NCBI GenBank assembly: GCA_041695045.1
Contig: JBGFRR010000106.1
Coordinates: 1 to 21,524, forward strand
Origin: JBGFRR01 sp041695045
GTDB taxonomy: Bacteria > Bacteroidota > Ignavibacteria > UBA10030
Direction of reading: 5' to 3'
Length of the DNA stretch: 21,524 nt
The notes beneath the pieces are model-generated. The model was given only the letters and a program-made list of their open reading frames with translations. It was not told the origin of the DNA and made no database searches. The position numbers were made by a program, and so were the translations under genes. Below are positions 1 to 8,337 of the stretch, one piece after another; position 1 is the stretch's first letter, and each line of letters begins with the position of its first letter.

Positions 1-7
1 TCAGAAT

Positions 8-80
8 GGTCGGGTCTGGAGACCCGACCTACACATGCGCGAACGCGAAAATATTGTAGGACGGGACTCCAGTCCCGTCC
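8..80. repeat. Pair of inverted palindromic repeat units (REP/BIME-like)
   Basis: Two perfect stem-loops lie just upstream of the first gene. The first has arms 8-17 and 20-29 (GGTCGGGTCT / AGACCCGACC). The second has arms 59-68 and 71-80 (GGACGGGACT / AGTCCCGTCC). Read on the minus strand, the first unit is the second unit with T and A exchanged at four positions, and each exchange is matched in the other arm, so both stems stay perfect. Both units are flanked by TGTA (TACA in the other orientation), and the pair is arranged head to head. This is typical of dispersed intergenic palindromic elements. The copy number elsewhere in the genome cannot be seen here. Confidence 0.7.
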
Positions 81-160
81 AATACCGTGATGTTACGCAG
101 TGTTGAATTTTAACCGCGAATTAACATCTGAAAATACCCTGCGATGCACAAGGACTATCG

Positions 161-1300
161 ATGCACTTCCGACTGAATGAAACACAGTTGATGATTCAGG
201 AGACCGCGCGAAGGTTCGCGCAGGATGAACTCGCACCCACGATCCTTGAGCGGGACGAAAAGGAAGAATTCCCGCATGAAGCCGTCCGCATGATGGCAGA
301 CCTCGGCTTCATGGGGATGATGGTGTCGGAACAGTGGGGCGGTGCGGGCTTGGATACGGTTTCGTATGTCCTCGCCGTGGAAGAAATCTCGAAAGTCGAT
401 GCGTCCGCCGGTGTCATCATGTCGGTCAACAATTCGCTCGTCTGTTGGGGGATCGAGGAGTATGGAACGGATGAACAGAAGGAGCGCTACCTGAAAGACC
501 TCGCCTCCGGCAGAAAGTTGGGCGCATTCGCCCTCTCCGAACCGGAAGCCGGAAGCGACGCAACAAACCAGCGAACGACCGCGCAGCGCGATGGCGGCCA
601 CTACGTGCTCAATGGCATGAAGAACTTCATCACCAATGGCGCTAATGCCGATGTGGTGCTCGTGATGGCGTCGGCCGACCGCTCAAAAGGGGCAAAGGGC
701 GTCGGGGCGTTCATCGTTGAGAAGGGAACGCCGGGGCTCTCCGTTGCGAAAAAGGAAAAGAAGCTCGGCATCCGGAGCTCGGATACTGTTTCGCTCGCCT
801 TCAGCGACTGCCGTGTTCCCAAGGAGAATCTCATCGGGGAAGAAGGTTTCGGCATCAAGTTTGCGCTGCGGACTCTCGACGGCGGTCGGATCGGTATTGC
901 CGCGCAAGCGCTGGGGATTGCACAGGCGTCGCTCGACGCATCACTCAAATACAGCAAAGAGCGGAAGGCGTTCGACCATCCGATTGCCGATCTCCAGGCC
1001 ATCCAATTCAAAGTAGCGGACATGGCGACGACCATCGAAGCCGCGCGTATGCTCGTGTTCGAGGCTGCGGCGATCAAGGACCAAGGAAAGCCGTACAGTG
1101 TTCCGGCGGCGATGGCCAAGCTGTACGCGTCAAAAGTTGCCGTTGCATCGGCGCTGGAAGCCATCCAGATTCACGGCGGCTATGGATACATGAAAGAATA
1201 CCATGTCGAGCGGTTCCTCCGTGATGCGAAGATAACGGAGATCTACGAGGGAACTTCAGAGATCCAGCGTATCGTTATTGCGCGACATCTGTTGTCGTAG
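161..1300 (+). CDS. Acyl-CoA dehydrogenase (short-chain/butyryl-CoA type)
   Basis: This is a cytoplasmic FAD flavoprotein that introduces an alpha,beta double bond into an acyl-CoA during beta-oxidation and passes electrons to ETF. Its 379 residues match the family length. The first family signature is ALSEPEAGSD at residues 124-133. The second is the C-terminal QIHGGYGYMKEYHVERFLRD region followed by YEGTSEIQ, where E363 is in the position of the catalytic base of short-chain enzymes. The ATG is preceded by AAGGA with 7 bases of spacing. The gene stands alone, ending just before an intrinsic terminator. Chain-length preference is inferred from similarity to butyryl-CoA dehydrogenases and is not proven. 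Confidence 0.95.
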   Translation: MHFRLNETQLMIQETARRFAQDELAPTILERDEKEEFPHEAVRMMADLGFMGMMVSEQWGGAGLDTVSYVLAVEEISKVDASAGVIMSVNNSLVCWGIEEYGTDEQKERYLKDLASGRKLGAFALSEPEAGSDATNQRTTAQRDGGHYVLNGMKNFITNGANADVVLVMASADRSKGAKGVGAFIVEKGTPGLSVAKKEKKLGIRSSDTVSLAFSDCRVPKENLIGEEGFGIKFALRTLDGGRIGIAAQALGIAQASLDASLKYSKERKAFDHPIADLQAIQFKVADMATTIEAARMLVFEAAAIKDQGKPYSVPAAMAKLYASKVAVASALEAIQIHGGYGYMKEYHVERFLRDAKITEIYEGTSEIQRIVIARHLLS

Positions 1301-1326
1301 TCTATGGATAGTGCAATGCTATTGGG

Positions 1327-1361
1327 AAGGCGATCGCATGATCGCCTTTTTGCTTTTTTTT
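1327..1361 (+). terminator. Rho-independent terminator after acyl-CoA dehydrogenase
   Basis: A perfect 9-bp stem (AAGGCGATC 1327-1335 with GATCGCCTT 1340-1348) encloses a GCAT loop and is followed by two T runs (1347-1351 and 1354-1361). It starts 27 bases after the acyl-CoA dehydrogenase stop codon. It also argues against any start codon for the following kinase before about 1362. Confidence 0.9.
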
Positions 1362-1454
1362 GGCGTCGGATTACGATACAGCTACCGCAAATCTGCCTAC
1401 AATGAGGCCATTTCTTGTTTTTGTGGTGAAATCTTGCTACTATCGACCACTCGC

Positions 1455-3896
1455 GTGAAGAAATCAACACCATATCGGAGTCGTACGCGCGCGAACACTG
1501 CCGGTTTGCAGACAACTCTGCGCCGCACCACAGCGCCTACCGAGGTCCCTGGAGATGTCTTCCGTGCACTGTTCGAGGAAAACGAGGAGCCTGCACTTCT
1601 GGCCACGGCGTCGGGAGTGGTGTGCGAGGTGAACCGTTCAGCGCGCAAGCTGTTGAAACTTGGAAGAAATGCGAAAGCATTGCATCTGCGCGACCTTTTT
1701 CCATCGTGGAAGGTCTCAGCGAAAAAACTCACACGTGCATCGACGGAAGAGGCTGAGCCAGACGCAGTGCATGAACTTGTCCGCCGGAATGGCTCCACCG
1801 TCCGTGTCGCAGTGCGCGTGCGCGAGGTTGGGAACAAGCTCTTTCTTCTGCAACTGTCCGAAGCAGGAGAGGCGACGCATCCGTCCGATATTCTCCCCGA
1901 GCTGCTTCCGTATCGATACGGCGAAGGCAAGGGCTCATATTATGCACTCGTTCAGCATGCGCCGTACGGCATTGCCGTGATTCGGGGGAGTCAATGTGTC
2001 TACGCGAACTCCACGCTTCTGCGCATCCTTGGATATCGGTCGGCCGATGGGCTGGTCGGAAAGAAGTTTCGGACGATCGTGGTGGATCAGTCGCAGCGGC
2101 CCGTGGAGTTGCTCATGGACAGAAAGTTGAAGGGGGAGAACATTCCTTCGAAGTTTGAGACAAAGCTTGTGCGTGTCGATGGTTCCGAGGTGGAAGCGGA
2201 GTTTTCACTGACCCTGATTGTCCATGAAGGCCGGCCCGCGGTGAGCGCATCGATTACCGATATCACTGATAGGAAGTTGCTCGAGCGCAGGCTTATTGAT
2301 TCGGAGCGGCTGTTCCGGAACGTCGTCAACTCGATGGTCGATTCGCTGGTCATTACCGACCTGCGCGGGAAAGTGTTGGACGTGAACGAAGAGTTCGAGA
2401 AGCTGACCGGCTTCACACGGCAGGAGGTGTTTGGGAAGGAAATTCCCTACCCGTGGGTCGCGGAAGAAGACTTGCGGAGCTACATCGGCTGGCTGCAGAT
2501 GCTGCGCGAACATGGCTACCTGAAAGACTACGGCGTCACGTGGACGCGCAAGGACGGCCGACGCATCGCCGTAAGCTTGAGTACGACGCTGCTGCGCAAT
2601 ACGAGCGGCGCGCCCATGCTGATGGTCAACATCGCGCGGGATATTACCGAGCGTCATGCGCAGCAAGAAGAGGTTGCTCGCCAGCTTCACAGAGTGCAAG
2701 TGTTGTACGAGTTCTCACGTGCGCTGAGTGAAGCGTGGAGCCTGCAGGAGATCGGCTCGAAAACATTCCAGCTGATTAAACGGGTGATGCCGGTCGATGC
2801 GTTTTTTATGGATCTCTACGATGAAGACCGGCAAGTGCTGCTCCCGTTCTTCCTGGTTGACGAGAGTGTTCAGGAAGGGACGGATCGACCGGCTCGGGAA
2901 ATCCCGCTCGAGTCTGCCCCTGCCTGTCAACGCGTCATCGAGCAGAAGCGTTCGTTTCTTGAATTGCGTCCGAGCAGCGTGCAGCAGCCGCAGTACCTCC
3001 CGATTGGCAACAAGGACAGAGCCTCCTCCTCGCTCATGTATGTCCCGCTCTTCTCCAAGAATCACATCAAGGGAATTCTGTCCGTCCAGTCATACGAACC
3101 GAACGCGTACAGCGAGGGTCATCTTGCGCTGGTTGAGAACATGGCAAGTGTGGCTGCGATTGCCCTCGAAAAGGTTGTGCTATATCAGGAAACCATTCTC
3201 AAGTCGCAGCAGCTCGAAGAGCGTAACAAAGAGCTTGACGATTTTACGTACGTTGTTTCGCACGACCTGAAAGAACCGTTGATCAGCGTCGAGGGCTATG
3301 CGAAGATCATCAGGCATGACTACGGCCATCTCCTCGACGAGAACGGACAGCAGTTCATCCGTTCCATCCTCGATGCCTGTCTGCATATGAAAAAGCTCAT
3401 CGAGGAGTTGCTCGAGTTGTCGCGTGTGAGCAAGCTCGTGGAACGTCGCAGTGAAGTGGACCTCAACCGGCTGATTAACGAAGTCATCCAGGAACTGCGT
3501 TTCACCATTCGGGAGCGGAAGGCTCAGATGGTGATTGCCGAGGACCTTCCGCGTATTGTCGCCGTCGAGCCGCATGTGAAGATTGTGTTTCGAAACCTGT
3601 TCGCGAACGCGCTCAAGTTTGCCGGCAACAAACCGCCGCGTATCGAAGTCGGGGTTCAGAGGAACAACGAGAACCCCGTGTTTTTCGTCAAAGACTATGG
3701 CATCGGCATCGAAAAGGAATATCATGACAAGGTGTTCATGATCTTTCAACGGCTTCATCATCGAGAAGACTACGAAGGAACGGGCGCCGGGATGACCATC
3801 GTGAAGAAGATTATCGACGCTCACCGCGGTACAATCTGGATTGACTCGGAGCCGAACAAGGGGACAACGTTTTTCTTCACCTTCGGAGGTCGATAG
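1455..3896 (+). CDS. Soluble PAS-PAS-PAS-GAF sensor histidine kinase
   Basis: This is a cytoplasmic hybrid-sensor-type kinase with no convincing membrane segment. In numbering from the GTG at 1455 (813 aa) I see three PAS-like domains at about 35-135, 162-270 and 283-400, the third with the classic VNEEFEKLTGF pattern and a PAC tail (ITERH). A GAF domain follows at about 415-575. The phosphoacceptor box is VVSHDLKEPL with H603, of the kind found in phytochrome-like kinases. The ATPase domain has an N box (NLFANALKFAG), DYGIGI and GTGAGM. The reading frame is open back to 1278, but that would cross the terminator, so a start at GTG 1455 or TTG 1434 is more likely. Neither has a strong Shine-Dalgarno site. 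The ligand is unknown. Two response regulator genes follow directly. Confidence 0.88.
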   Translation: MKKSTPYRSRTRANTAGLQTTLRRTTAPTEVPGDVFRALFEENEEPALLATASGVVCEVNRSARKLLKLGRNAKALHLRDLFPSWKVSAKKLTRASTEEAEPDAVHELVRRNGSTVRVAVRVREVGNKLFLLQLSEAGEATHPSDILPELLPYRYGEGKGSYYALVQHAPYGIAVIRGSQCVYANSTLLRILGYRSADGLVGKKFRTIVVDQSQRPVELLMDRKLKGENIPSKFETKLVRVDGSEVEAEFSLTLIVHEGRPAVSASITDITDRKLLERRLIDSERLFRNVVNSMVDSLVITDLRGKVLDVNEEFEKLTGFTRQEVFGKEIPYPWVAEEDLRSYIGWLQMLREHGYLKDYGVTWTRKDGRRIAVSLSTTLLRNTSGAPMLMVNIARDITERHAQQEEVARQLHRVQVLYEFSRALSEAWSLQEIGSKTFQLIKRVMPVDAFFMDLYDEDRQVLLPFFLVDESVQEGTDRPAREIPLESAPACQRVIEQKRSFLELRPSSVQQPQYLPIGNKDRASSSLMYVPLFSKNHIKGILSVQSYEPNAYSEGHLALVENMASVAAIALEKVVLYQETILKSQQLEERNKELDDFTYVVSHDLKEPLISVEGYAKIIRHDYGHLLDENGQQFIRSILDACLHMKKLIEELLELSRVSKLVERRSEVDLNRLINEVIQELRFTIRERKAQMVIAEDLPRIVAVEPHVKIVFRNLFANALKFAGNKPPRIEVGVQRNNENPVFFVKDYGIGIEKEYHDKVFMIFQRLHHREDYEGTGAGMTIVKKIIDAHRGTIWIDSEPNKGTTFFFTFGGR

Positions 3897-3908
3897 AAAG
3901 GACTGCTC

Positions 3909-4349
3909 GTGCTGATCGAATCGAAGCAGTTGAGAATTCTCGTGCTGGAAGATAACGAAGACCATGCCAAGATTTTGAAATGGTCGTTCGACCAGAGTGG
4001 CCGCAACGATCGAGTCACGTTCTTCACCGACCCGCGCCAGGCTCTCAACCATCTCTTCACAGAAGCGGGCGACGCAAAACCGGCCCCCGATCTGATTTTT
4101 CTCGACCTGAACCTCCCTCGCGTCGACGGCAGAGAAGTGTTGCGCATTCTCCGCTCGGATGAACGGACGCGCACCATCCCCGTGATCGTCCTCAGCAGTT
4201 CTGACCGGGCAGAAGATATCCGCAAAGCATACCAGCTCGGAGCAAACACCTACATCAGCAAGTCACAATTACTCGACCAGCTCAGCGACTCCTTGCGCGT
4301 GATCCAGGAGTACTGGTCGTCAATCGCAAAACTTCCATCAAAACCCTAA
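3909..4349 (+). CDS. Single-domain response regulator, Rcp1/CheY-like
   Basis: This 146-residue protein is a lone receiver domain with no output domain. It has the acidic pair E14-D15, the phosphoacceptor D66 in FLDLNLP, S96 in the VLSSS switch position and K118 in YISKS. The variant LDLNLPRVDG and the length are typical of the Rcp1 family that partners phytochrome-like kinases with the DLKEPL H-box, which fits the kinase encoded 12 bases upstream. It starts at GTG with AAGGA 6 bases before it. The stop codon overlaps the next start as TAATG, so the next regulator is probably translationally coupled. It probably relays phosphate rather than binding DNA. Confidence 0.92.
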   Translation: MLIESKQLRILVLEDNEDHAKILKWSFDQSGRNDRVTFFTDPRQALNHLFTEAGDAKPAPDLIFLDLNLPRVDGREVLRILRSDERTRTIPVIVLSSSDRAEDIRKAYQLGANTYISKSQLLDQLSDSLRVIQEYWSSIAKLPSKP

Positions 4350-5044
4350 TGGCTATGACCGACACACAGACTGACGTGAAGCCGATTCGTATCATGTTAG
4401 TGGACGACAACCAGGAATTCTCCAACCTTCTTCGTGTCTACCTCAGCAAACATGAAGATGCGACGTTTGACGTTCTCTGGCGAAAAGATGGCCGTGAAGC
4501 GTTAGAGGAGGTCGAACGCAATCCCGCCATCGATGTGATCCTGATGGATTACTTCATGCCGGGGATGAACGGCGTCGAGGTGACGCAGGAGCTCCGGAGA
4601 CGGAATCTGAAAATTCCGGTGGTGTTCCTAACGGTGAACAAAGACATGAACTTTGCGGTCGAAGTGATGAAACTCGGTGTACATGACTATCTGGTAAAGG
4701 AAGAGGTCACCACACCCATTCTGCCGAACACCATCCTGGACGTTCTGGAAAAGGAAAAGCTGAATGTGGAGCTGGCAGAGCTCGAGATTCGAAAAAAGCG
4801 GCTGGAGGCAATGCAGGAAATGGTCGGCGTCATCACCAATGAGTTACGCGCCCCCCTTGACGATATGAAAAGAATCATCGCCTCACTCTCAGCGAAGGAA
4901 CATCCCGAAAAAGTGATGAAGTATTTGTCCATCGTTCAGGATAACCTCGGCCGCATCGAGACCATGCTCCAGAAACTGCAAAACCTGAAAGAAGACAAGA
5001 CGGTGCAGTACATTAAAGACATCAAGATGTTCGACCTCCGTTGA
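4349..5044 (+). CDS. Response regulator with C-terminal degenerate DHp-like helical domain
   Basis: This 231-residue protein has a receiver domain at about 12-133, with D19-D20, phosphoacceptor D67 (LMDYFMP), T95 and K117. A charged coiled-coil linker at about 136-155 follows. The next segment reads like a histidine kinase dimerisation helix, MVGVITNELRAPLDDM, but asparagine (N164) stands where the phosphorylated histidine should be. No ATPase domain follows; the protein ends about 65 residues later after a second coiled-coil helix. It could be a pseudo-kinase-type dimerisation module that binds or modulates the upstream kinase, or simply a receiver with a dimerisation tail. It is TAATG-coupled to the preceding receiver gene. 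The output is unknown. Confidence 0.88.
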   Translation: MAMTDTQTDVKPIRIMLVDDNQEFSNLLRVYLSKHEDATFDVLWRKDGREALEEVERNPAIDVILMDYFMPGMNGVEVTQELRRRNLKIPVVFLTVNKDMNFAVEVMKLGVHDYLVKEEVTTPILPNTILDVLEKEKLNVELAELEIRKKRLEAMQEMVGVITNELRAPLDDMKRIIASLSAKEHPEKVMKYLSIVQDNLGRIETMLQKLQNLKEDKTVQYIKDIKMFDLR

Positions 5045-5085
5045 AGCCTGCCTGTCGTCGGAACAACGCCAAACGAGAATCACTC

Positions 5086-5949
5086 ATGAAATTTCGCGCA
5101 GCCCTCGCCCAGGTTGATGTGCGGGTTGGAGACCTCAAAGCCAACATCGAGAAGCATTGTGCTGTTGCCGACCGCGCGCTCAAGAGCGGAGCTCAACTCA
5201 TCGTCTTTCCAGAGCTAAGTCTCACAGGATACACCCTCCGCGACCTCGCCATGGAAACAGCGGTGAATCCATTGAAGGACAAGCTGTTAGACCCACTGCG
5301 AAACGTCAGCCGCTCTATCTCGCTTGTCGTCGGGATGGTCGAAAGCGGCGACGACCACGGCGTGTACAACGCTGCAGTCTTTTTCGAGGACGGCGAGGTG
5401 CGGCACGTTCATCGAAAGGTCTATCCCCCCACGTATGGAATGTTTGAAGAGGGGAGGTATTTCAGTCCCGGCAAAGACGTCAGAGCGTTTCATTCGAAAC
5501 TCGGCCGGCTCGGAATGTTGGTGTGTGAGGACCTGTGGCACGTGTCGCTGCCGTACCTTCTGGCGGTGGATGGGGCAGAAATCATCTGTTCGCTGACGGC
5601 CAGCCCCACGCGCCTTGCCGGCGATGGCGATGAGCTTGGCAATGCGACGGTCAACCATGAGCATCACCGCGTGTATGCGAGGTTATTGAGCACATACGTT
5701 CTGTTTGCGAACCGCGTGGGCTTTGAGGATGGCGTGAATTTCTGGGGAGGCTCGGCGGCGTTTTCTCCTTCCGGCCAGATGATCGCACACGCGCCGCTCT
5801 TCAACGAAGAGCTTATTGTCGTCGGCGTCGATTCGAATGAAGTTCAACGGGCGCGGCGATTCTCGCGCCACTTTCTTGATGAGAACATCGACCTCATGAA
5901 GAACAACCTCCTCCGCATCAGCACTTCACACGTTCCCCCTTCGTCGTGA
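5086..5949 (+). CDS. Carbon-nitrogen hydrolase (nitrilase superfamily amidase)
   Basis: This cytoplasmic hydrolase of non-peptide C-N bonds has about 287 residues, close to the family norm. The Glu-Lys-Cys catalytic triad is visible: E43 in FPELSLTGY, K111 in HRKVYPPTYGMFEEG and C147 in VCEDLW. The CEDLW context resembles the glutaminase domain of glutamine-dependent NAD synthetases, but no synthetase domain follows, so it is a stand-alone amidase of unknown substrate. The start at ATG 5086 (MKFRAALAQ) is chosen because the family N-terminus begins there. An open frame extends back to 5041 without family similarity. It lies 41 bases after the regulator gene. Confidence 0.9.
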   Translation: MKFRAALAQVDVRVGDLKANIEKHCAVADRALKSGAQLIVFPELSLTGYTLRDLAMETAVNPLKDKLLDPLRNVSRSISLVVGMVESGDDHGVYNAAVFFEDGEVRHVHRKVYPPTYGMFEEGRYFSPGKDVRAFHSKLGRLGMLVCEDLWHVSLPYLLAVDGAEIICSLTASPTRLAGDGDELGNATVNHEHHRVYARLLSTYVLFANRVGFEDGVNFWGGSAAFSPSGQMIAHAPLFNEELIVVGVDSNEVQRARRFSRHFLDENIDLMKNNLLRISTSHVPPSS

Positions 5950-5996
5950 TCCGCTCTTGGCACGTCAGTGCTGCGGAGTGTAACTCCTTCGCAACA

Positions 5997-6022
5997 TTAA
6001 GGACAAAGTTTTAAGGACAAAG
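5997..6022. repeat. Tandem 12-bp direct repeat
   Basis: TTAAGGACAAAG occurs at 5997-6008 and again at 6011-6022, separated by TT. It lies in the 206-base gap between the amidase and htpX genes. Function is unknown; it could be replication slippage or a protein-binding site. Confidence 0.6.
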
Positions 6023-6034
6023 AGTTGTGAGGGA

Positions 6035-6059
6035 GTCCCGCACCACCAACGTGCGGGAC
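6035..6059. repeat. Perfect 9-bp inverted repeat in the gap before htpX
   Basis: GTCCCGCAC (6035-6043) and GTGCGGGAC (6051-6059) flank the 7-base loop CACCAAC. There is no T run directly after it, so it is not a standard terminator. The GC-rich GTCCCG arm resembles the palindromes at the left end of the window and may be another dispersed repeat type. Confidence 0.6.
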
Positions 6060-6066
6060 AGGTTAT

Positions 6067-6102
6067 ACTCCCGAACGAATATTGAATGTGGAGTTTTTTT
6101 TT
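6067..6102 (+). terminator. Weak terminator-like hairpin with T9 run
   Basis: A short 5-bp stem (ACTCC 6067-6071 with GGAGT 6090-6094) and a long 18-base loop are followed by a run of nine T (6094-6102). The stem is weak, so it may be only a T-rich upstream element of the htpX promoter region. It is nevertheless the only terminator candidate after the amidase gene. Confidence 0.3.
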
Positions 6103-6155
6103 CGTAGATTCGCACTCGTAAATCATATGTAGAATCCTTTCTGTGAGGTGTTGAG

Positions 6156-7013
6156 ATGACGTCGAACTCCCTAAAAACCGTCTTGTTAATGGCTCTCATG
6201 ATGGGCCTGTTGCTCTTTATCGGCCAGATGTTGGGAGGTGAACAAGGCCTCATGCTGGCCTTCGGGTTTTCCCTGCTGATGAACGTCGGGATGTACTGGT
6301 TCTCGGACAAGATTGTGCTGATGACCTACCGCGCCAAGGAGGTCACCGAAGCCGATGCTCCACGGCTGTATCGCATGGTGCATCGTCTTGCTCAGCAGGC
6401 GAGCCTCCCTATGCCGCGCGTCTATGTTCTTCCCAGCCAGACGCCGAATGCCTTTGCTACTGGCCGCAACCCGAAACACGCCGCCGTCGCTGCAACCGAG
6501 GGAATCATGCAGATGCTGAACGACGAAGAGCTCGAAGGCGTCATGGCACACGAGCTGGCGCACGTGAAGAATCGGGATATCCTCGTTTCGACGATTGTCG
6601 CGACCATGGCCGGAACGATCACGTTCATCGCACGCATGGCGATGTACGCATCGATGTTTGGCGGCAGCCGTGACCGTAACCACTCCAACGCCATCGCAGA
6701 ACTCCTTCTTCTTCTCCTCGCTCCCATCGCCGCCATGCTGATTCAGTTTGCCGTTTCCCGCTCACGCGAGTTCATGGCCGACGCAGGGGGCGCTGCCATC
6801 TGCAAAAAGCCGTTAGCACTGGCCAACGCTCTCCGGAAGTTGGAAGCGGGAGTTCAACGCTACCCGATGGAGAATGCCGGCACGGCGACCTCCCACCTGT
6901 TTATCGTCAACCCCTTGCGGGGTGGCGGAGTGATGAAACTCTTCTCCACACATCCGCCGACGCAGGAACGCATTGCGCGACTCGAAGAGCTTGCGCACAC
7001 CGGACGCTACTAA
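6156..7013 (+). CDS. htpX: HtpX-family inner-membrane zinc metalloprotease
   Basis: This M48-family integral membrane protease takes part in quality control of membrane proteins. Its 285 residues match HtpX. Two hydrophobic helices lie at about 8-26 and 30-50. The zinc motif HELAH is at residues 132-136, and the third ligand is probably E205 in SREFMADAGGA. Two further hydrophobic stretches are at about 142-168 and 180-200. The C-terminus has the usual STHPPTQERIARL sequence. The ATG follows a GAGG-type Shine-Dalgarno site. It is preceded by a 206-base gap, so it probably has its own promoter, and it is followed after 15 bases by glutamate dehydrogenase. Confidence 0.95.
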   Translation: MTSNSLKTVLLMALMMGLLLFIGQMLGGEQGLMLAFGFSLLMNVGMYWFSDKIVLMTYRAKEVTEADAPRLYRMVHRLAQQASLPMPRVYVLPSQTPNAFATGRNPKHAAVAATEGIMQMLNDEELEGVMAHELAHVKNRDILVSTIVATMAGTITFIARMAMYASMFGGSRDRNHSNAIAELLLLLLAPIAAMLIQFAVSRSREFMADAGGAAICKKPLALANALRKLEAGVQRYPMENAGTATSHLFIVNPLRGGGVMKLFSTHPPTQERIARLEELAHTGRY

Positions 7014-7028
7014 TCCCAAAGGAAATCC

Positions 7029-8327
7029 ATGTCTGTCGCCGCCGAACAGCCGCTCATGTACAAAGAACCGGGCCCCGTACTGGACAAGGAAAACCCCTTT
7101 GAATCGATGATGCGGCGGTTCGACATCGCCGCGCATATGTTGAATCTCGAACCCGGTCTGTATGAGTACCTCAAGACGCCGGTGAAGCAAGTGATCGTCT
7201 CGATTCCCATTGCGCTGGACACGGGCGAGATACGGGTCTTCGAGGGCTATCGGGTGATCCACAACGACATTCTTGGCCCCTCCAAAGGGGGCATCCGCTA
7301 TGACCCCGATGTGACGTTGGATGAGGTGAAAGCGCTGGCGGCGTGGATGACGTGGAAATGCGCCGTCTTGAACATCCCCTTCGGCGGCGCGAAGGGAGGC
7401 GTACGCTGCGATCCCTCCAAGCTGACACCGCTCATCATCGAGAAAATCACGCGGCGCTACACGGCGAACCTATTAGAAATTCTGGGACCCGACCGTGACG
7501 TTCCCGCGCCGGATATCAACACCAACGAGCAGGTGATGGCGTGGATCATGGATACGTACAGCATGCACATGAAGCGCACCGAGACTGCGGTCGTAACGGG
7601 TAAGCCGCTCATTCTCGGCGGATCGCTCGGCAGGCGAGAAGCCACAGGACGCGGGTGTATGATTGTGACGCTTGCAGCCATGGAGAAGATGGGATTGAAA
7701 CCGAAGCAGACGACGGTCGCTGTGCAGGGATTCGGAAACGTTGGGTCGGTGACGGCGTCGCTCCTGCGTGAGCAGGGATGCACCCTCATCGGCATCAGCG
7801 ATGTGAGTGGCGCGTATTACAACAAAAAGGGGATCGATATCACGAAAGCGCAGGCGTGGGTGAAAGAGAATCGAACGCTCGCGGGCTTTCCGGGCGGTGA
7901 GCGGATTACGCAGAACGAATTGCTCGAACTCGATTGCGATGTCCTCGTCCCTGCCGCGAAAGAAGACCAGATCACCCGCCACAACGCTTCCAAGATCAAA
8001 GCCAAGATTATCTGTGAAGGAGCCAACGGGCCTACCACCGCGAAAGCCGACCCGATTCTCCAGGAAAAGGGGGTGCTCGTCATCCCCGACATTCTTGCCA
8101 ATGCGGGCGGTGTGACGGTGTCGTACTTCGAGTGGGTGCAGGATCGCGTGGGCTATTTTTGGTCGTTGGAGCGCGTCAACCGTCGGTTGGAGCGGATGAT
8201 GCAGTCGGCATTCAACGCCGTGTACGGCACGGCAGAGCAGTATAAGGTGACGCTACGCATTGGGGCATATATTCTCGCGATCGACAAGGTCGCCCGCACA
8301 CTGAGATTGCGCGGCATCTACGGATAG
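7029..8327 (+). CDS. gdhA: Glutamate dehydrogenase (Glu/Leu/Phe/Val dehydrogenase family)
   Basis: This cytoplasmic enzyme interconverts glutamate and 2-oxoglutarate plus ammonia. Its 432 residues fit the hexameric small-subunit class. The substrate-binding lysines are in GPSKGGIR (K86) and TWKCA (K110). The catalytic lysine is K122 in GGAKGGV, and D162 lies in APDINTNEQ. The dinucleotide-binding loop is GFGNVG at 234-239, and the late motif ANAGGVTVSYFEW is present. AAAGGA precedes the ATG. Cofactor choice (NAD or NADP) cannot be settled by eye. The stop codon overlaps an AGGAGG site that belongs to the next gene. Confidence 0.95.
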   Translation: MSVAAEQPLMYKEPGPVLDKENPFESMMRRFDIAAHMLNLEPGLYEYLKTPVKQVIVSIPIALDTGEIRVFEGYRVIHNDILGPSKGGIRYDPDVTLDEVKALAAWMTWKCAVLNIPFGGAKGGVRCDPSKLTPLIIEKITRRYTANLLEILGPDRDVPAPDINTNEQVMAWIMDTYSMHMKRTETAVVTGKPLILGGSLGRREATGRGCMIVTLAAMEKMGLKPKQTTVAVQGFGNVGSVTASLLREQGCTLIGISDVSGAYYNKKGIDITKAQAWVKENRTLAGFPGGERITQNELLELDCDVLVPAAKEDQITRHNASKIKAKIICEGANGPTTAKADPILQEKGVLVIPDILANAGGVTVSYFEWVQDRVGYFWSLERVNRRLERMMQSAFNAVYGTAEQYKVTLRIGAYILAIDKVARTLRLRGIYG

Positions 8328-8337
8328 GAGGACGCTC

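Noticed and set aside
1278..1454. N-terminal extension of the PAS kinase back to 1278
   Set aside because: It would overlap the acyl-CoA dehydrogenase end and run through a strong terminator, and the added residues show no domain.
3180..4052. Long minus-strand open frame (290 codons) opposite the kinase and receiver genes
   Set aside because: The plus strand encodes clear kinase and receiver motifs here; the minus frame is a high-GC shadow.
5957..5974. TTGGCACGTCAGTGCTGC as a third sigma-54 promoter
   Set aside because: The GG-to-GC spacing is 11 instead of 12 and the -12 TT is missing; a shift of one base normally abolishes function.
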